Shown here piece by piece: positions 26,766 to 38,500 of a stretch of 64,000 nt of DNA. Each line of letters opens with the position of its first letter. Position 1 is the first letter of the stretch. This DNA comes from Agroathelia rolfsii (Eukaryota > Basidiomycota > Agaricomycetes > Amylocorticiales > Amylocorticiaceae): assembly GCA_018343915.1 (NCBI GenBank), contig JABRWF010000007.1:3224001-3288000 (forward strand). The letters are read 5' to 3'. Position numbers and translations under genes: made by a program. The notes beneath the pieces were generated by a model. That model saw only the letters and a program-made list of their open reading frames with translations, did not search any database and was not told the DNA's origin.

Positions 26766-29700
26766 AAGGGGATTTCCTCCGGAACATCCCAAGTTCCCAA
26801 GTTCCTCCTATCTTTTCCGTGGTTTCCGTGAAGTTTTCGATTGGTCGAAAGGGGAGATCCGCAAAGACTGCAGCCGAGAGGCGTTTAGGTGCTTTGGGAT
26901 TTTTCTTGTGGAATTCCTTGATCAGACGGGGGGCATTAGTGATATTAGCTTCTTTTTCCCATGAGTCTTCTCCTGGATATCCTTTCCATTCAACCAGGTA
27001 TTCGAGTTTCTTCGTTTGTGGGCTTAGGCGGCTGTCCTTAATACGTAATACCTCATGTTCCTCTTCTTCTTTTACTTCAACGGTTTCTGGGATTGGTGCA
27101 AGGGGCCTAGATTCTACCTGGACATGAGGTTTGATCAAGGATACGTGGAATACATCATGGATGGTCCATCTTCTTGGTATTGCGAGCCGGACTGCTCGGT
27201 TTCCTACAAGCTCGGTGATCTTGTAAGGGCCGATCCATTTAGCCGAGAGCTTCTTTGAGGGTTGGGCCAGCTTGATGTTTTCCGTGCTTAGCCAAACTTT
27301 GTTTCCTACAGCGTATTTTGGGATTTCTGCTGCATGTTTGTCAAAGAAATACTTCATTCGGCTGGCTGCATGATCTAGAGCTGCCTTGGCATCTTCTTGG
27401 AGTTCTTTGACCTTTTCTGTCCATATTTGCGCCCCTTCAGTGTTTGGTATTCCCGCGGTTGTAAGGTTCATGCGGGGTGAGAAGCCATAGTTCATTTCAA
27501 AAGGGGATGATCCAGTAGAAGCTTGTTGTCGATTATTGAGGGCAAATTCGGCAAGCGGAAGGAGACCGGCCCAGTTGTCTTGTCGGTGGGATACATAGTT
27601 CCGTAAATAGACTTCGACTTCTTGGTTGAGTCGTTCTGTCTGTCCATCAGACTGCGGGTGATAAGCAGTGGATAGAGAAGTCTTAATGTCCAACCGCTTG
27701 TGGATTTCCCTCATGACTTTTCCAGCAAACTGCGGTCCTCGGTCTGAGGTCCATTGCCGTGGTAGTCCGTGTAATCGAAAGATATTGGCTAAATACAAAT
27801 CCGCCATTTCTGACGCTGTGATTGCTTCCACACAAGGGATCAGATGACACATCTTGGTCAGTCTGTCCACGACCACGAGGATTGAATCAAACCCCTGAGA
27901 CTCCGGGAGCTTGACAATCATGTCTGAGGTTACGTGTTCCCAGGGCCGTTCTAGAGTAGGGAGCGGTGCTAGGGGTCCTACTGGCATTGATCGGGCAGTT
28001 TTGGAAGCAAGGCAGTCTGGGCATGATGCTACATAGTCATTAACGGCTTTGGTAAGACCAGGCCACCAATAGTTTCTAGAGACTAATTCTAAGGTCTTGT
28101 GTCGTCCTGGGTGACCGGCTGCTAGTACATCATGGTGAAGTTGTATGATATCGTTACACAGAGTGGTGTCCCTAGGTACGTAAACCTTGCTGAGGTGTAA
28201 AATCAAGCCATTCTCCTTGTTCCATTCTTCGAGCCCTTTTTGCAGTTTAACCGGTCCGAGATCCTTGACTAGTCCCAGTGCGTTTGCTATTTCGGCATCT
28301 TTGGCTTTGCTTCTGATTCTGTCCAGGATTCCCTTTTCTCCCTGTACTTCGACATGCCCCCTTCTTGCAGCGTTGATTCGAAAGAGCTTGGGGTCTAGGA
28401 CCACCTGATCGAGGTTGTCTTCTTCATCAGAACGTTGGAAATCAGGGCGGCGGGAGAGTGGGTCTGCGCGTCCATTCTCGGATCCTCGGAGGTAAGAAAT
28501 TGTGAATCGGAATTCTGATAAGAAAAGGGACCATCTCGCTTGTCGCCGTGTGAGGTTTCTAGCCGTTTTCCAATATTCCAAGTTCTTATGATCAGTCCGG
28601 ATTTCGAAGGGATGGGGAAGATCGATAAGGTAGTGGCGCCAAGCATCTAGGGCGCGGATGATTCCCAACATTTCTTTGTCCCATATGTCGTAATTGCGTT
28701 CAGCATCGTTCATAGCTTGTGAGAGGAAGGCGATGGGGCGCCAAGAATTGTCATCCTGTTTCTGAAGTAGGACTGCACCAGTTGCAAAATTGGAAGCGTC
28801 GGTCTCAAGGCGAGTTTCTGCCGTCTAAGAGTATGCCCCAAGTACCGGTGCAGAAGTGAATGCTTTCTTTAGACTATCGAATGCTTCTTGTTCTTCCTGC
28901 TCCCATTTCCATTCAGTTTTGCCGGTGAGCTTGTCCAATGGTTTACAGATTTGCGCAAAGTTCCGAATGAAACGTCGGTAATAGTTGGCAAGGCCGCGGA
29001 AACGTCGGACATCAGAGACTTTTTGGGGTGTTGGCCATTCCAGGACTGCCTTGACCTTTTCCGGGGTCATGCGAATTGAGCCAAAAGATACTAGAGCACC
29101 TAAGATGTCTACTTCGGGAACATCGTATTTAAATTTCTCGAGATTGGCGAATAGGTCGTTATTTTTGAGAACCCCCAGTACTTCCAGAACTCGTGTACGA
29201 AGTTCGGCTTCTGTCTGTGCACCAATAATGATGTCGTCTATGTAGTGAACTAACCACCCTAGCTGATTGAATTTGTAAAAGAGGTCGTCCATCATAGTCT
29301 GCATAGTTGCTGGTGCATTACATAGGCCGAAAGTCATGACCGTGGGTTCAAACAGGCCCTTGTTAGTGATGAAGGCTGCTTTGTACTCATCCCCTTCTCT
29401 GATTCGGATGTTGTTGAAGCCCCATCTGAGATCGATTTTGCAAAAGGTCCGGAACTTAGTCATCTTATCCTGTAACTCGGATATAAGGGGAAGGGGATAG
29501 GCGTTTTCGATGGTTTCAGCATTAAGTTTACGGTAATCTTGGACAGGTCTGAGAGAGCCATTCTTCTTTGGAACAAAGAACATAGGAGCGGCGATTGGGC
29601 TTTCTGACTTCCTGATGTAACCCTTCTCAAGGTTTTCTTGTAGGTAATCAACTAATGCCTCTTCTTCTTTGACCGAAAGCGGGTAGGCCTTACTTCTTCG

Positions 29701-30300
29701 GAGCTGAGCACCGTCCTTAAGCTCGATCTTGTGATCCCAAGGTTTTTGGAGTGGCATTCTCTGGGAGGCTTCTTTAGAGAATACCGATGTGAATTCCAAT
29801 GCCCATTCTGGTAAAAGATTGGAAGCAATGGTTAAGCGGTCGGGGTGCGTGACTTTCCCTGCTGACCAGTCAATTACCGGGTTTTCCAACCAGAGCCAGT
29901 CAATTCCTAGGATCACATTTTCGAGGCCGATGTCAGTGACTAAGAATGGAAGTTTCTTTCGTATTCCTCCGATGCTTGTTTCTAGGACTGCAATTTCTTC
30001 GATTCTGCCTTGAGCGTTTAAAGAGTTGTCAATATTATGTACAGGGATACTACGAGGTAATTTTTTTGTATTTATTTTATTTTCTTTGATAAAGCGAGAA
30101 TGAATAAAAGAGGAAGAGGCGCCGGAATCTATCATGGCTAATGTTACAATAGAGGAGAAATGTCCATGGAACATAAGGGGAATGTGGAGGTGCTGTCCAT
30201 GTGCACCGGAAATGGAAACAGAATTACACAAAAGAAAGGAAGAAAAACGATTTGCGAGGTATGGGTCGGCCAAAATGGCCCTTTCCGTCGACCCTTCTAA
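26764..30300 (-). pseudogene. X pol: protease, reverse transcriptase, RNase H, integrase, chromodomain; one nonsense codon
   Basis: Read in the minus-one frame relative to gag. In order: aspartic protease (IDSGASSSFIHS), reverse transcriptase (FVPKKNGSLRPVQDYRKLN, active site YIDD near 29240), RNase H (ETDASNFATGAVL, and ERNYDIWDKEML), integrase with HHCC zinc region and D,D,E core (TSDM, SDRGPQF, DGQTERLNQE), a GPY/F module (KWIGPYKITEL) and a C-terminal chromodomain (YLVEWKGYPGEDSWEKE near 26960). A single TAG at 28827-28825, where Y has CAA, separates RT from RNase H; a C-to-T change of CAG fits. Everything else stays open to TAG 26766-26764. Catalytic residues of RT and integrase look intact. 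Confidence 0.9.
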
Positions 30301-30306
30301 AAACCC
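30263..30306 (-). promoter_or_regulatory. Minus-one ribosomal frameshift signal between X gag and pol
   Basis: On the minus strand the heptamer GGGTTTT (30306-30300), in register G GGT TTT with the gag frame, directly precedes the gag stop TAG. Five bases later a stem forms from GGGTCG and CGACCC, with an inner GGCC pairing. Slippage by minus one enters the pol frame, which is open upstream to this point. Confidence 0.75.
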
Positions 30307-31766
30307 GCCTTGTCTTTGAATGCAGCGAGTGCCATTGCCTGTTGTTCTACCAGGGCTTGTAGATCTGCCATTGTCATGGTAGAAGATCCTTCGTTAATGT
30401 CATCGGTAGTAGCGGAGATACCAAGTTGGTCCGCTGATGGGGCAGGAGGAGTTGTCGTTGTGGCTGCTTGGACCCTTGGCCTGGTTCCCTGGTACCTTGA
30501 GACTCGTGGATTGGTGCAATTGGAGGCGAAATGGCCCCATTGCTGGCAATTATAGCACTGTACCGTGCTGAGGTCTCGTGGGGGGCGGCGGCTTCCTTGC
30601 GATGTTGCAGTGACTGGGGTGGAGGATTGGGCTTGTGCCGCATTGATGGTGATTGGGTTAGCAGCCGTACCCTGGTTCTGGAAACGGGGACGTGGCTTCC
30701 ATCCATCTGTCCAGATTCCTGCATCTCGGAGTCCTTCCTCTGCGTCCACCGCGGCCTCTACCAGGTGTTCTAACGAATCTCGGCACTCCTTTGGGTATCC
30801 ACCGATGACTCCTTTGATTTTGGGAGAGAGGGCCTGCCAATAACGAACTCTAAGGTCTTCGCCAGATAGCTTGGTCTGGTTCGCGAGAGTGGAGAAAGTT
30901 ACCGTAAAGTCCGCAACTGAGGACGTGCCCTGTTTCAAGTCCTGTAACTTTTGTAGGGCAATTCTTCCAAAGTCTCTTGCACCATACAACGCTTTGAACT
31001 TGGCATATAGATCCTTTTCGAAGTTGAATCCTTTCGTATCAATGACATCGTCAAACTTCTGACTCCAAGCTTTTGGGGCACCTTCTAAAAGTCCCACGAA
31101 GAACCTGGCCTTTGTGTAGTCGGTAGCATAAATCTTTGGATTGAGTTTTATGTGGTTCTCAAATCCGAAGACAAATGACTGGTATTTCGACCAATCTCCT
31201 GACCATTTTTCTGGCGCTTGCCCTATCTCCTTAGGGGTAGATGATGATGCAACGGTGACAGGGGCTGGTTGCTCTCTTTCAAGGAGGTCGGCAAAACGCG
31301 CCTGAGTCTCCTGCATCTGCTCCATAGAAGCTTGGATGCGGGCCTGGTTGGACTGGAGAAGGGCCAGAATTTGCCCAAGTTCTTGTGGTAATGACATAGT
31401 TGCCTTTTCTTCTTCCAGAAATTCTTTACGTTTCTCTCTGCGGCGTTCTCGGCGGCTTTTAGAAGGGGAAGGATGGGGAACAATAGGGGATTCTGGATAC
31501 GAGGCTTCGGTGGTGTAACGTTGGCGAAAGTCGGAGGGGGATGGATATTCTGAGGGTGCTTCTTCTTGCCCTTCTGGAGTCTTTGGTGGCAATGCTTGTG
31601 TGGAAACGGCTTCTTCGCCTGATTCCTCTTCTTCTTCTTCTGATATTTGCGGAGCGGAGCTTGACGCGACTTCTCTGGTTACCTCTGGAGGAGATGCGGT
31701 AGATTTAGTGGCCCAGGGGACCGGAACTTCTTTGGGCTTGTAAGATGTGCCCCTGCGTGTGCTCAT
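30297..31766 (-). CDS. X Gag polyprotein
   Basis: ATG at 31766 (MSTRRGTSYKPKEVPVP) begins 489 codons, ending TAG 30299-30297 inside the frameshift signal. The N-terminus is Pro/Ser/Glu-rich. A coiled region (QILALLQSNQARIQASMEQM) precedes the Gypsy capsid domain (WSGDWSKYQSFVFGFENH to VEAAVDAEEGL). A CCHC zinc knuckle (CYNCQQWGHFASNC) lies near the C-terminus. The frame is intact. It would assemble virus-like particles and bind element RNA. It is about 90% similar to Y gag. Confidence 0.9.
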   Translation of the reverse strand: MSTRRGTSYKPKEVPVPWATKSTASPPEVTREVASSSAPQISEEEEEESGEEAVSTQALPPKTPEGQEEAPSEYPSPSDFRQRYTTEASYPESPIVPHPSPSKSRRERRREKRKEFLEEEKATMSLPQELGQILALLQSNQARIQASMEQMQETQARFADLLEREQPAPVTVASSSTPKEIGQAPEKWSGDWSKYQSFVFGFENHIKLNPKIYATDYTKARFFVGLLEGAPKAWSQKFDDVIDTKGFNFEKDLYAKFKALYGARDFGRIALQKLQDLKQGTSSVADFTVTFSTLANQTKLSGEDLRVRYWQALSPKIKGVIGGYPKECRDSLEHLVEAAVDAEEGLRDAGIWTDGWKPRPRFQNQGTAANPITINAAQAQSSTPVTATSQGSRRPPRDLSTVQCYNCQQWGHFASNCTNPRVSRYQGTRPRVQAATTTTPPAPSADQLGISATTDDINEGSSTMTMADLQALVEQQAMALAAFKDKAGF

Positions 31767-31917
31767 TCACAGAGCAAAATGAAATGGTCTTCTTCGTCAC
31801 CGGTGGTCGTACCGGTTTCCAAATGGTTTAGCGGGATTGTCTTCTTCGTCTGGGGCTAGAGCTTGCCCGTACAGTAGTCACGCAAATCACACAAAATTTA
31901 AATGGCAGGGGGGGTGG

Positions 31918-32768
31918 TGTCATGAGAAGGGAATTTTCGCCGATTTTTCGGCTATTTTCTTGTATTATTTGGACAATTATTTAATTAGTTATCGCATTTT
32001 CTTTTCCTTTTCCTTTATTTCCCTTATAAAAATTACCCTTTAAGGGCGTGGACTATGGGCAGTGCAGTGGTCATGTGATTGGCCCTCACGTGTACCAAGC
32101 CGCACGTCACAGGAGTAATCTCGGGGCTGTGCGTACTTCTACTTCACCATCACGCACAACCTAGGAACACAGACTTCCTTCCCTGATCAATTCCTAACGG
32201 TTACCGGTACCGGTCCGGAAACGGATCTCCACACGGATGCCCGGTGGAGTTAGGCTAAAAGATCTTCCCTTGCATTGCCACAACTATGCTTCTATTTCCC
32301 TCTGCGCACAGACCAACAAGGCTGCGCACGGACCATTCTATAGTAGTATAAATAGTGCATGTAACTTGTCCTGAAGAGCTCAGCTTCGACCTCTTCGCCT
32401 TCAGGCAAGTAACCCAAAGTTTATATCCATTAAATAGATTGCTAATAACACTTCGCCTTCAGGGTAAATTCCTTAGGCCTAGGCCCCACGTCCTAGCCCC
32501 CCTCTCTCTCTCTCTTCCCCTTTTACTTGTAGGTGGTGCAAATCCCCTAAGTGCGTGTGCGTGTGAAACCATAAGAGCATCGATTAAGTGCAAGATAAGA
32601 AAGTACCCGGCCCCTCTTCAATAGATATAAGAGTAGGGTAACTGTGGGAACACTCGTACTTAGGTACTTCAGAGGACTTAATTGTTAAGAAGGATACACT
32701 TTGTATTTGAAGTTGGTTGTGGGTGTTGACCTGCATTCTACGACAAGTCAAGGAGTATACCCTTGACA
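31918..32768 (+). repeat. Y 5' LTR
   Basis: 851 bp. It carries a TATA box (TATAAATA, 32347-32354), and 35 bp downstream the sequence AGCTTCGACCT (32382-32392), complementary to the primer-binding site after the LTR. It ends with the hairpin-forming TCAAGG-GTATACT-type sequence seen at all family LTR ends. Confidence 0.9.
32347..32354 (+). promoter_or_regulatory. TATA box in Y 5' LTR
   Basis: TATAAATA within the 5' LTR. Transcription about 30 bp downstream would start the RNA close to AGCTTCGACCT, the self-priming segment. The same motif occurs in the other LTRs of the family. Confidence 0.6.
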
Positions 32769-32770
32769 TT

Positions 32771-32781
32771 AGGTCGAAGCT
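32771..32781 (+). other. Self-priming type primer-binding site of Y
   Basis: AGGTCGAAGCT starts three bases after the 5' LTR and is the exact reverse complement of AGCTTCGACCT at 32382-32392, near the predicted RNA 5' end. Known Tf1-group elements prime reverse transcription by folding back their own RNA 5' end in this way. The TGG typical of tRNA-primed sites is absent. Confidence 0.65.
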
Positions 32782-32878
32782 ACCAGATTCCCTCGGACTT
32801 CCACGGTCTGAGAAGGCAAGACTAGCGATCTTGCACAAAGAGCACTTCATTCCAAATTTTTCATACGAATACCTTCTG

Positions 32879-33737
32879 TGTCAAGGGTGCACTCCTTGAC
32901 TTGACAAGATTACGGGTCAACACCCACAAATATCTTCAAATCAAAAGAAGGCCCCTCTTAACACCAAATCTTACGAAGTACCTTACACGTAAGTTTTCCC
33001 ACAGATAGCACGGCCTTAATTCTATTGAAGGCGTGCCCGGGTACTTTATTAGCTTACGCGTACTCGATGCTCTTTATGTCTTAATTCACACGCAAGGGGA
33101 TTTGCACCGCCTTCAAGTAGAGAGAGGGGGAAAGAGAGAGAGAGGAGGGGCTAGGACGTATGGCCTAGGCCTAGAGAGTGTACCCTGAAGGCGAAGTTTA
33201 TTAGCAATCTACTTTATGAATACAAACCTTGAATTACTTGCCTGAAGGCAAAGAGGTCGAAGCTAAGCTCTTCAGGACAAGTTACATGCGTTATTTATAC
33301 TACTATTGAAGGGTCCGTGCGCAGCCTTGAAGGTCTGTGCGCAGAGGGAAATAGAAGCGTAAATGTGGCAATGCAGGGAAAGAGCTTTTGTCCTAACTCC
33401 ACCGGGCATCCGTGTGGAGATCCGTTTCCAGATCGATACCGGTAATCGTTAGGAATTGCTCAGGGAAGGAAGGCTGTGTTCCTAGGCTGCGCGTGATGGT
33501 GAAATAGAAGTTTGCACAGCCCCGAGATTACTCCTGTGACGTGCGGCTTGGAACACGTGAGGGCCAATCACATGACCACTGCACTGCCCACAGTCCACGC
33601 CCTAAAGGGTAATTTTTATAAGAAAAATAGAAAAATAAAAATGAAAAGGTAGAGAAAATATCATAACTCCGTAATTACTAGTCCAAATATTACAAGAAGA
33701 TACTCGAAAAATCCGCAAAATTTCCCTTCTCATGACA
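32879..33737 (-). mobile_element. Solo LTR of the X/Y family inside the Y leader
   Basis: 859 bp in the X orientation (plus-strand ends TGTCAAGG and CATGACA), flanked by TTCTG at 32874-32878 and 33738-33742. The leader of X at 39961-40278 is continuous across the corresponding site, which proves an insertion. Internal sequence was lost, presumably by LTR-LTR recombination. It is visibly more diverged from the other LTRs than they are from one another. Confidence 0.88.
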
Positions 33738-34108
33738 TTCTGAGCACGTAAGCAGTGAACTACTTCGGGAAGCAATTGTACAGCGCCCTCCAAAGCCTGT
33801 TAACAACCCCGTCTAGATAAGAATAGGGTATACGATCTACCCGATTTCTTAGCTGTATCCGAAGCACAATACAAGCCTAAAAACTTGGTGTTCTAGGAGT
33901 CCCTTGTAGGGATCAAAGTTTATCACTGCTAAGCATGAGTGGCACTTTTACCACCCTCCCCTGCCATTCGAAATTTTTGTGTGATTTTTGTGTGACTACT
34001 ATATGGGCAAGCTCTAGCCCCGGACGAAGAAGACAAATCCCGCTACCTGCATTTGGAAACCGGTACAACCACCGGTGACGAAGAAGATCGCTACAAAAAG
34101 CTCTGTGA
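33738..34108 (+). other. Leader of Y upstream of gag
   Basis: Untranslated leader, continuing the segment 32769-32873 that precedes the solo LTR. It is homologous (inverted) to the X leader at 39961-40190 and 31767-31917. No open frame is supported. Confidence 0.7.
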
Positions 34109-35560
34109 ATGAGCACACGTAAGGGCATATCTTACCAGCCCAAAGAAGTACCGGTCCCCTGGGCCGCTAAATCCACCGCATCCCCACCCGAAGTCACAAG
34201 GGAAGTCGCGTCGAGCTCGGCTCCGCATATTTCCGAAGAAGAAGAAGAAGAATCAGGAGAAGAAGCTCTCTCCACCCAAGCATCGCCGCCCAAGACACCA
34301 GAAGGAGAAGAAGAAGCTCCCTCTGAATACCCCTCCCCTTCTGAATTCCGGCGTCGCTATACCACAGAAGCATCGTACCCCGAATCCCCCATCGTTCCAC
34401 ACCCCTCTCCATCAAAAAGCCGTCGCGAACGCTGCCGCAAGAAAAAGAAAGAAACACCAGAAATGTCGCTTCCCCAGGAACTCGGTCAGATCTTGGCCCT
34501 TCTGCAGGCTAACCAGGCCCGAATCCAAACATCAATGGAACAAATGCAGGAGACCCAAGCTCGCTTCGCCGACCTGCTGGAAAGAGAACAGCCACCCCCT
34601 GCTACTGTCGCCGCTTCGTCCACTCCCAAGGAAATTGGACAATCTCCAGAAAAATGGTCAGGAGATTGGACAAAATATCAGTCATTCGTGTTTGGCTTTG
34701 AGAACCACATCAAACTAAACCCGGGGATTTATTCCTCTGACCAGAAAAAGGCGCGATACTTCGTCGGTCTTCTCGAAGGAGCCCCTAAAGCCTGGAGCCA
34801 AAAGTTCGACGACGCCATCGACACAAAAGGCTTCAACTTCGAAAGAGACCTCTACGCCAGATTCAAAGCATTGTACGGCGCAAGGGACTTTGGAAGGATC
34901 GCCCTCCAAAAGCTCCAGGACTTGAAACAAGGAACTTCCTCGGTAGCCAATTTTACAGCCACTTTCTCCACCCTTGCCAATCAAACCAAGCTGTCGGATG
35001 AGGATCTGAGGGTACGTTACTGGCAGGCCCTGTCCCCCAAAATCAAGGGCGTCATTGGGGGATACCCAAAAGAGCGCCGCAACTCTTTAGAAAATCTGAT
35101 GGAAGCGGCCATAGATGCAGAAGAGGGATTACGCGATGCTGGAATCTGGACTGATGGATGGAAGCCAAGACCTCGTTTCCAGAACCAAGGAACAGCGGCT
35201 AACCCCATTACAATCAATGCCGCACAAGCACCACCTTCCCAAACCGCTCCAGTAGTTCAGGGCATGAGTTGGCCTCCCCGTGATCTTAGCACAGTGCAAT
35301 GCTTCAATTGCCAACAATGGGGGCACTTTGCCTCTAATTGCACAAACCCGAGGGTGTCAAGATATCAAGGATCCAGACCAAGGGTCCAGGCAACCACGAC
35401 AACAGTGCCCCCAGCCCCATCAGCCAACCAACTTGGCACCTCCGCCGCCAACGATGACATCAACGAAGGATCTTCTACGATGACGATGGCCGATTTACAA
35501 GCCTTGGTGGAACAACAGGCCATGGCACTTGCCGCATTCAAGGACAAGGCGGGTTTTTAG
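34109..35560 (+). CDS. Y Gag polyprotein
   Basis: ATG at 34109 (MSTRKGISYQPKEVPVP) begins 483 codons, ending TAG 35558-35560. Same layout as X Gag: an acidic Ser/Pro-rich N-terminus with an EEEEEE-like run, a coiled segment (QILALLQANQARIQTSMEQM), a capsid domain, and the zinc knuckle CFNCQQWGHFASNC. Six residues of the X N-terminal region are missing. The frame is fully open, in contrast to its own pol. Confidence 0.9.
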   Translation: MSTRKGISYQPKEVPVPWAAKSTASPPEVTREVASSSAPHISEEEEEESGEEALSTQASPPKTPEGEEEAPSEYPSPSEFRRRYTTEASYPESPIVPHPSPSKSRRERCRKKKKETPEMSLPQELGQILALLQANQARIQTSMEQMQETQARFADLLEREQPPPATVAASSTPKEIGQSPEKWSGDWTKYQSFVFGFENHIKLNPGIYSSDQKKARYFVGLLEGAPKAWSQKFDDAIDTKGFNFERDLYARFKALYGARDFGRIALQKLQDLKQGTSSVANFTATFSTLANQTKLSDEDLRVRYWQALSPKIKGVIGGYPKERRNSLENLMEAAIDAEEGLRDAGIWTDGWKPRPRFQNQGTAANPITINAAQAPPSQTAPVVQGMSWPPRDLSTVQCFNCQQWGHFASNCTNPRVSRYQGSRPRVQATTTTVPPAPSANQLGTSAANDDINEGSSTMTMADLQALVEQQAMALAAFKDKAGF

Positions 35561-35594
35561 AAGGGTCGACGGAAAGGGCCATTTCGGCCGACCC
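35551..35594 (+). promoter_or_regulatory. Minus-one ribosomal frameshift signal between Y gag and pol
   Basis: Slippery heptamer GGGTTTT (35551-35557) in gag register, gag stop TAG immediately after, five-base spacer TAGAA, then a stem between GGGTCG (35563-35568) and CGACCC (35589-35594) with an inner GGCC/GGCC pairing. It is identical in plan to X although the stem loop base differs (ATTTC in Y, ATTTT in X), so the structure is conserved. Confidence 0.75.
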
Positions 35595-38500
35595 TTACCT
35601 ATCAAATAGAGTTTCTTCCTTTCTTTCTTGTAATTCGATTTCAATTTCTGGTGCACATGGACAGCACCTACACATTCCGCTTATGTTCCATGGACAATTT
35701 TCCTCCCTTGTCACTTTATCAATGATCGATTCTGGTGCCTCTTCTTCGTTTATCCATTCTCGTTTTATCAAAGAAAATAATATAAAAACAAAAAAATTAC
35801 CACGTCCAATCCCTGTACATAATATAGATAACTCATTAAATGCCCAAGGAAAAATTGAAGACATTGCGATCCTAGAAACAAGTATCGGAGGAATCCGAAA
35901 GAAACTTCCATTCCTAGTCACGGATATAGGCCCTGAAAATGTGATCCTCGGAATCGACTGGCTCCGCCTGGAAAATCCAATAATAGACTGGTCAGCAGGA
36001 AAAGTCGTGCACCCTGACCGCTTGACTATCGCATCCAGCCTTTTACCAGAATGGGCGTCAGAATTCATGTCGGTATTTTCTAAGGAAGCCTCCCAGAGAA
36101 TGTCACTTAGAAAACCCTGGGATCACAAGATTGAGCTCAAAGATGGCGCGCAACTCCGAAGAAGCAAGGCCTACCCCCTTTCGGTCAAAGAAGAAGAAGC
36201 ATTGGTAGATTACCTCAAGGAAAACCTGGAGAAAGGGTACATCAGAAAGTCGGAGAGCCCTATCGCCGCCCCAATGTTCTTTGTCCCAAAGAAGAATGGT
36301 TCCCTCCGCCCGGTCCAGGATTACCGAAAACTAAATGCCGAGACCATCGAAAACGCGTACCCTCTCCCACTTATCTCCGAATTGCAAGACAAGATGACCA
36401 AATTCAAGACCTTCTGCAAGATTGATCTACGATGGGGCTTCAACAACATCCGCATCCGAGAAGGCGACAAACACAAGGCCGCCTTCATCACAAACAAAGG
36501 TCTGTTTGAACCCACGGTCATGACGTTTGGCCTATGCAATGCACCAGCAACCATGCAAACCATGATGAACAACCTATTCTACAAGTTTAACCAGCTAGGA
36601 TGGCTGGTTCACTACATAGACGATATCATTATTGGTGCGCAAACGGAAGCGGAACTTTGCAAGCAGGTCCTGGAAGTACTAGGAGTTCTTAAGGCTAATG
36701 ACCTGTTCGCCAATCTCGAGAAATTCGAGTACGATGTCCCAGAGGTAGACATCTTAGGTGCCCTGGTCTCATTTGGCTCAATCCGGATGACCCCTGAAAA
36801 GGTCAAGGCAGTTCTGGAATGGCCGACACCCCAAAAGGTTTCTGATGTCCGACGGTTCCGCGGCCTCGCTAACTACTATCGGCGCTTCATCCGGAATTTT
36901 GCACAAATTTGCAAACCCTTAGACCGGCTAACTGGAAAGGTGGAATGGAAATGGGGCGCAGAAGAACAAGAAGCATTCGACTCTCTAAAGAAAGCCTTCA
37001 CCTTGGCTCCAGTACTGGGTGCATATGATCAAACAGCAGAAACCCGTCTCGAAACAGATGCGTCCAACTTTGCAACAGGAGCGGTACTTCTCCAAAAGCA
37101 AGAGGACAGTTCATGGCGACCAATTGCGTTCCTCTCACAAGCCATGAATGATGCGGAGCGAAATTATGACATTTGGGATAAGGAGATGTTAGGAATCATT
37201 TGAGCACTAGACACCTGGCGACATTATCTCATTGGACTTCCCCGTCCCTTTGAAATCTGTACCGACCACAAGAATCTTGAGTACTGGAAGACGGCCCGAA
37301 ATCTGACAAGACGACAGGCCAGGTGGTCCCTATTTCTGTCAGAATTCCGCTTCACTATCTCCTATCTCCGAGGTTCCGAAAATGGCTGCGCAGACCCCCT
37401 GTCCTGACGACCTGACTTCCAGAAGTCTGACGAAGAAGACAATCTTAACCAAATAGTTCTGGACCCTAAGTTGTTCCGAATCAATGCCGCTAGAAGAGGT
37501 CATATAGAAATCCAGGGTGAAAAAGGAATCTTAGACAGAATCAGAAGCAAAGCAAGGGATGTCGAAATCGCAAACGCTTTGGGGCTAGTCAAGGAACTCG
37601 GACCGGTCAAGCTGCAAAAAGGCCTCGAAGAATGGAACGAGGAGAACAGTCTAATTCTACACCTCGGCAAGGTTTACGTACCACGGGACATCAATCTCCG
37701 TAACGACATAATCCGATTGCATCATGACGTCCCATCGGCTGGACATCCTGGTCGTCATAAGACTCTAGAACTAGTTTCTAGAAACTACTGGTGGCCTGGT
37801 CTCACTAAATCAATTAACGACTATGTATCCTCATGCCCCAACTGCCTCGCGTCCAAGACCTCCCGATCAATGCCTGTTGGACCATTAGCACCCCTACCGA
37901 CCCCGGAGCGTCCGTGGGAACACGTAACCTCAGATATGATTGTCAAACTCCCAGAATCCCAGGGTTTCGACTCTATCCTAGTAGTAGTAGACCGATTGAC
38001 AAAGATGTGCCACCTAATTCCATGCGTAGAAGCCATCACAGCATCCGAAATGGCGGACCTATACTTGGCACATGTCTTCCGACTACACGGCCTCCCCCGA
38101 CAATGGACTTCTGACCGAGGACCCCAATTCGCTGGAAAAGTTATGCGAGAAATCCACAAACAGTTAGACATCAAGACATCCTTGTCCACCGCTTATCACC
38201 CGCAGTCTGATGGACAGACCAAACGTCTTAATCAAGAAGTCGAAGTCTACCTACGTAACTACGTTTCCCACCGACAAGACAACTGGGCTGGCCTTCTACC
38301 ATTAGCGGAATTTGCACTCAATAACCGGCAGCAAGCATCAACAGGGACCTCCCCCTTCGAAATGAACTACGGATTTTCCCCGCGCATGAACCTCACAACA
38401 GCAGGCATCCCAAGCACTGAGGGAGCGCAATTGTGGACAGAAAAGATCGCAGAACTACAGGAAGATGCTAAGGCAGCTTTAGACCATGCAGCGAGCCGCA

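Noticed and set aside
32355..32624. Open frames inside LTRs (also 39542-39811) as small proteins
   Set aside because: They lie in LTR copies and follow from repeat identity. Frames are not kept in the other LTRs.
26753..32768. Reading 26753-31917 plus the LTR at 31918-32768 as one element with inverted LTRs
   Set aside because: The LTR at 31918 belongs to Y. Target duplications GGTGG (31913 and 39956) and the displaced X leader at 39961-40278 show that the X 5' LTR is at 40279-41122.
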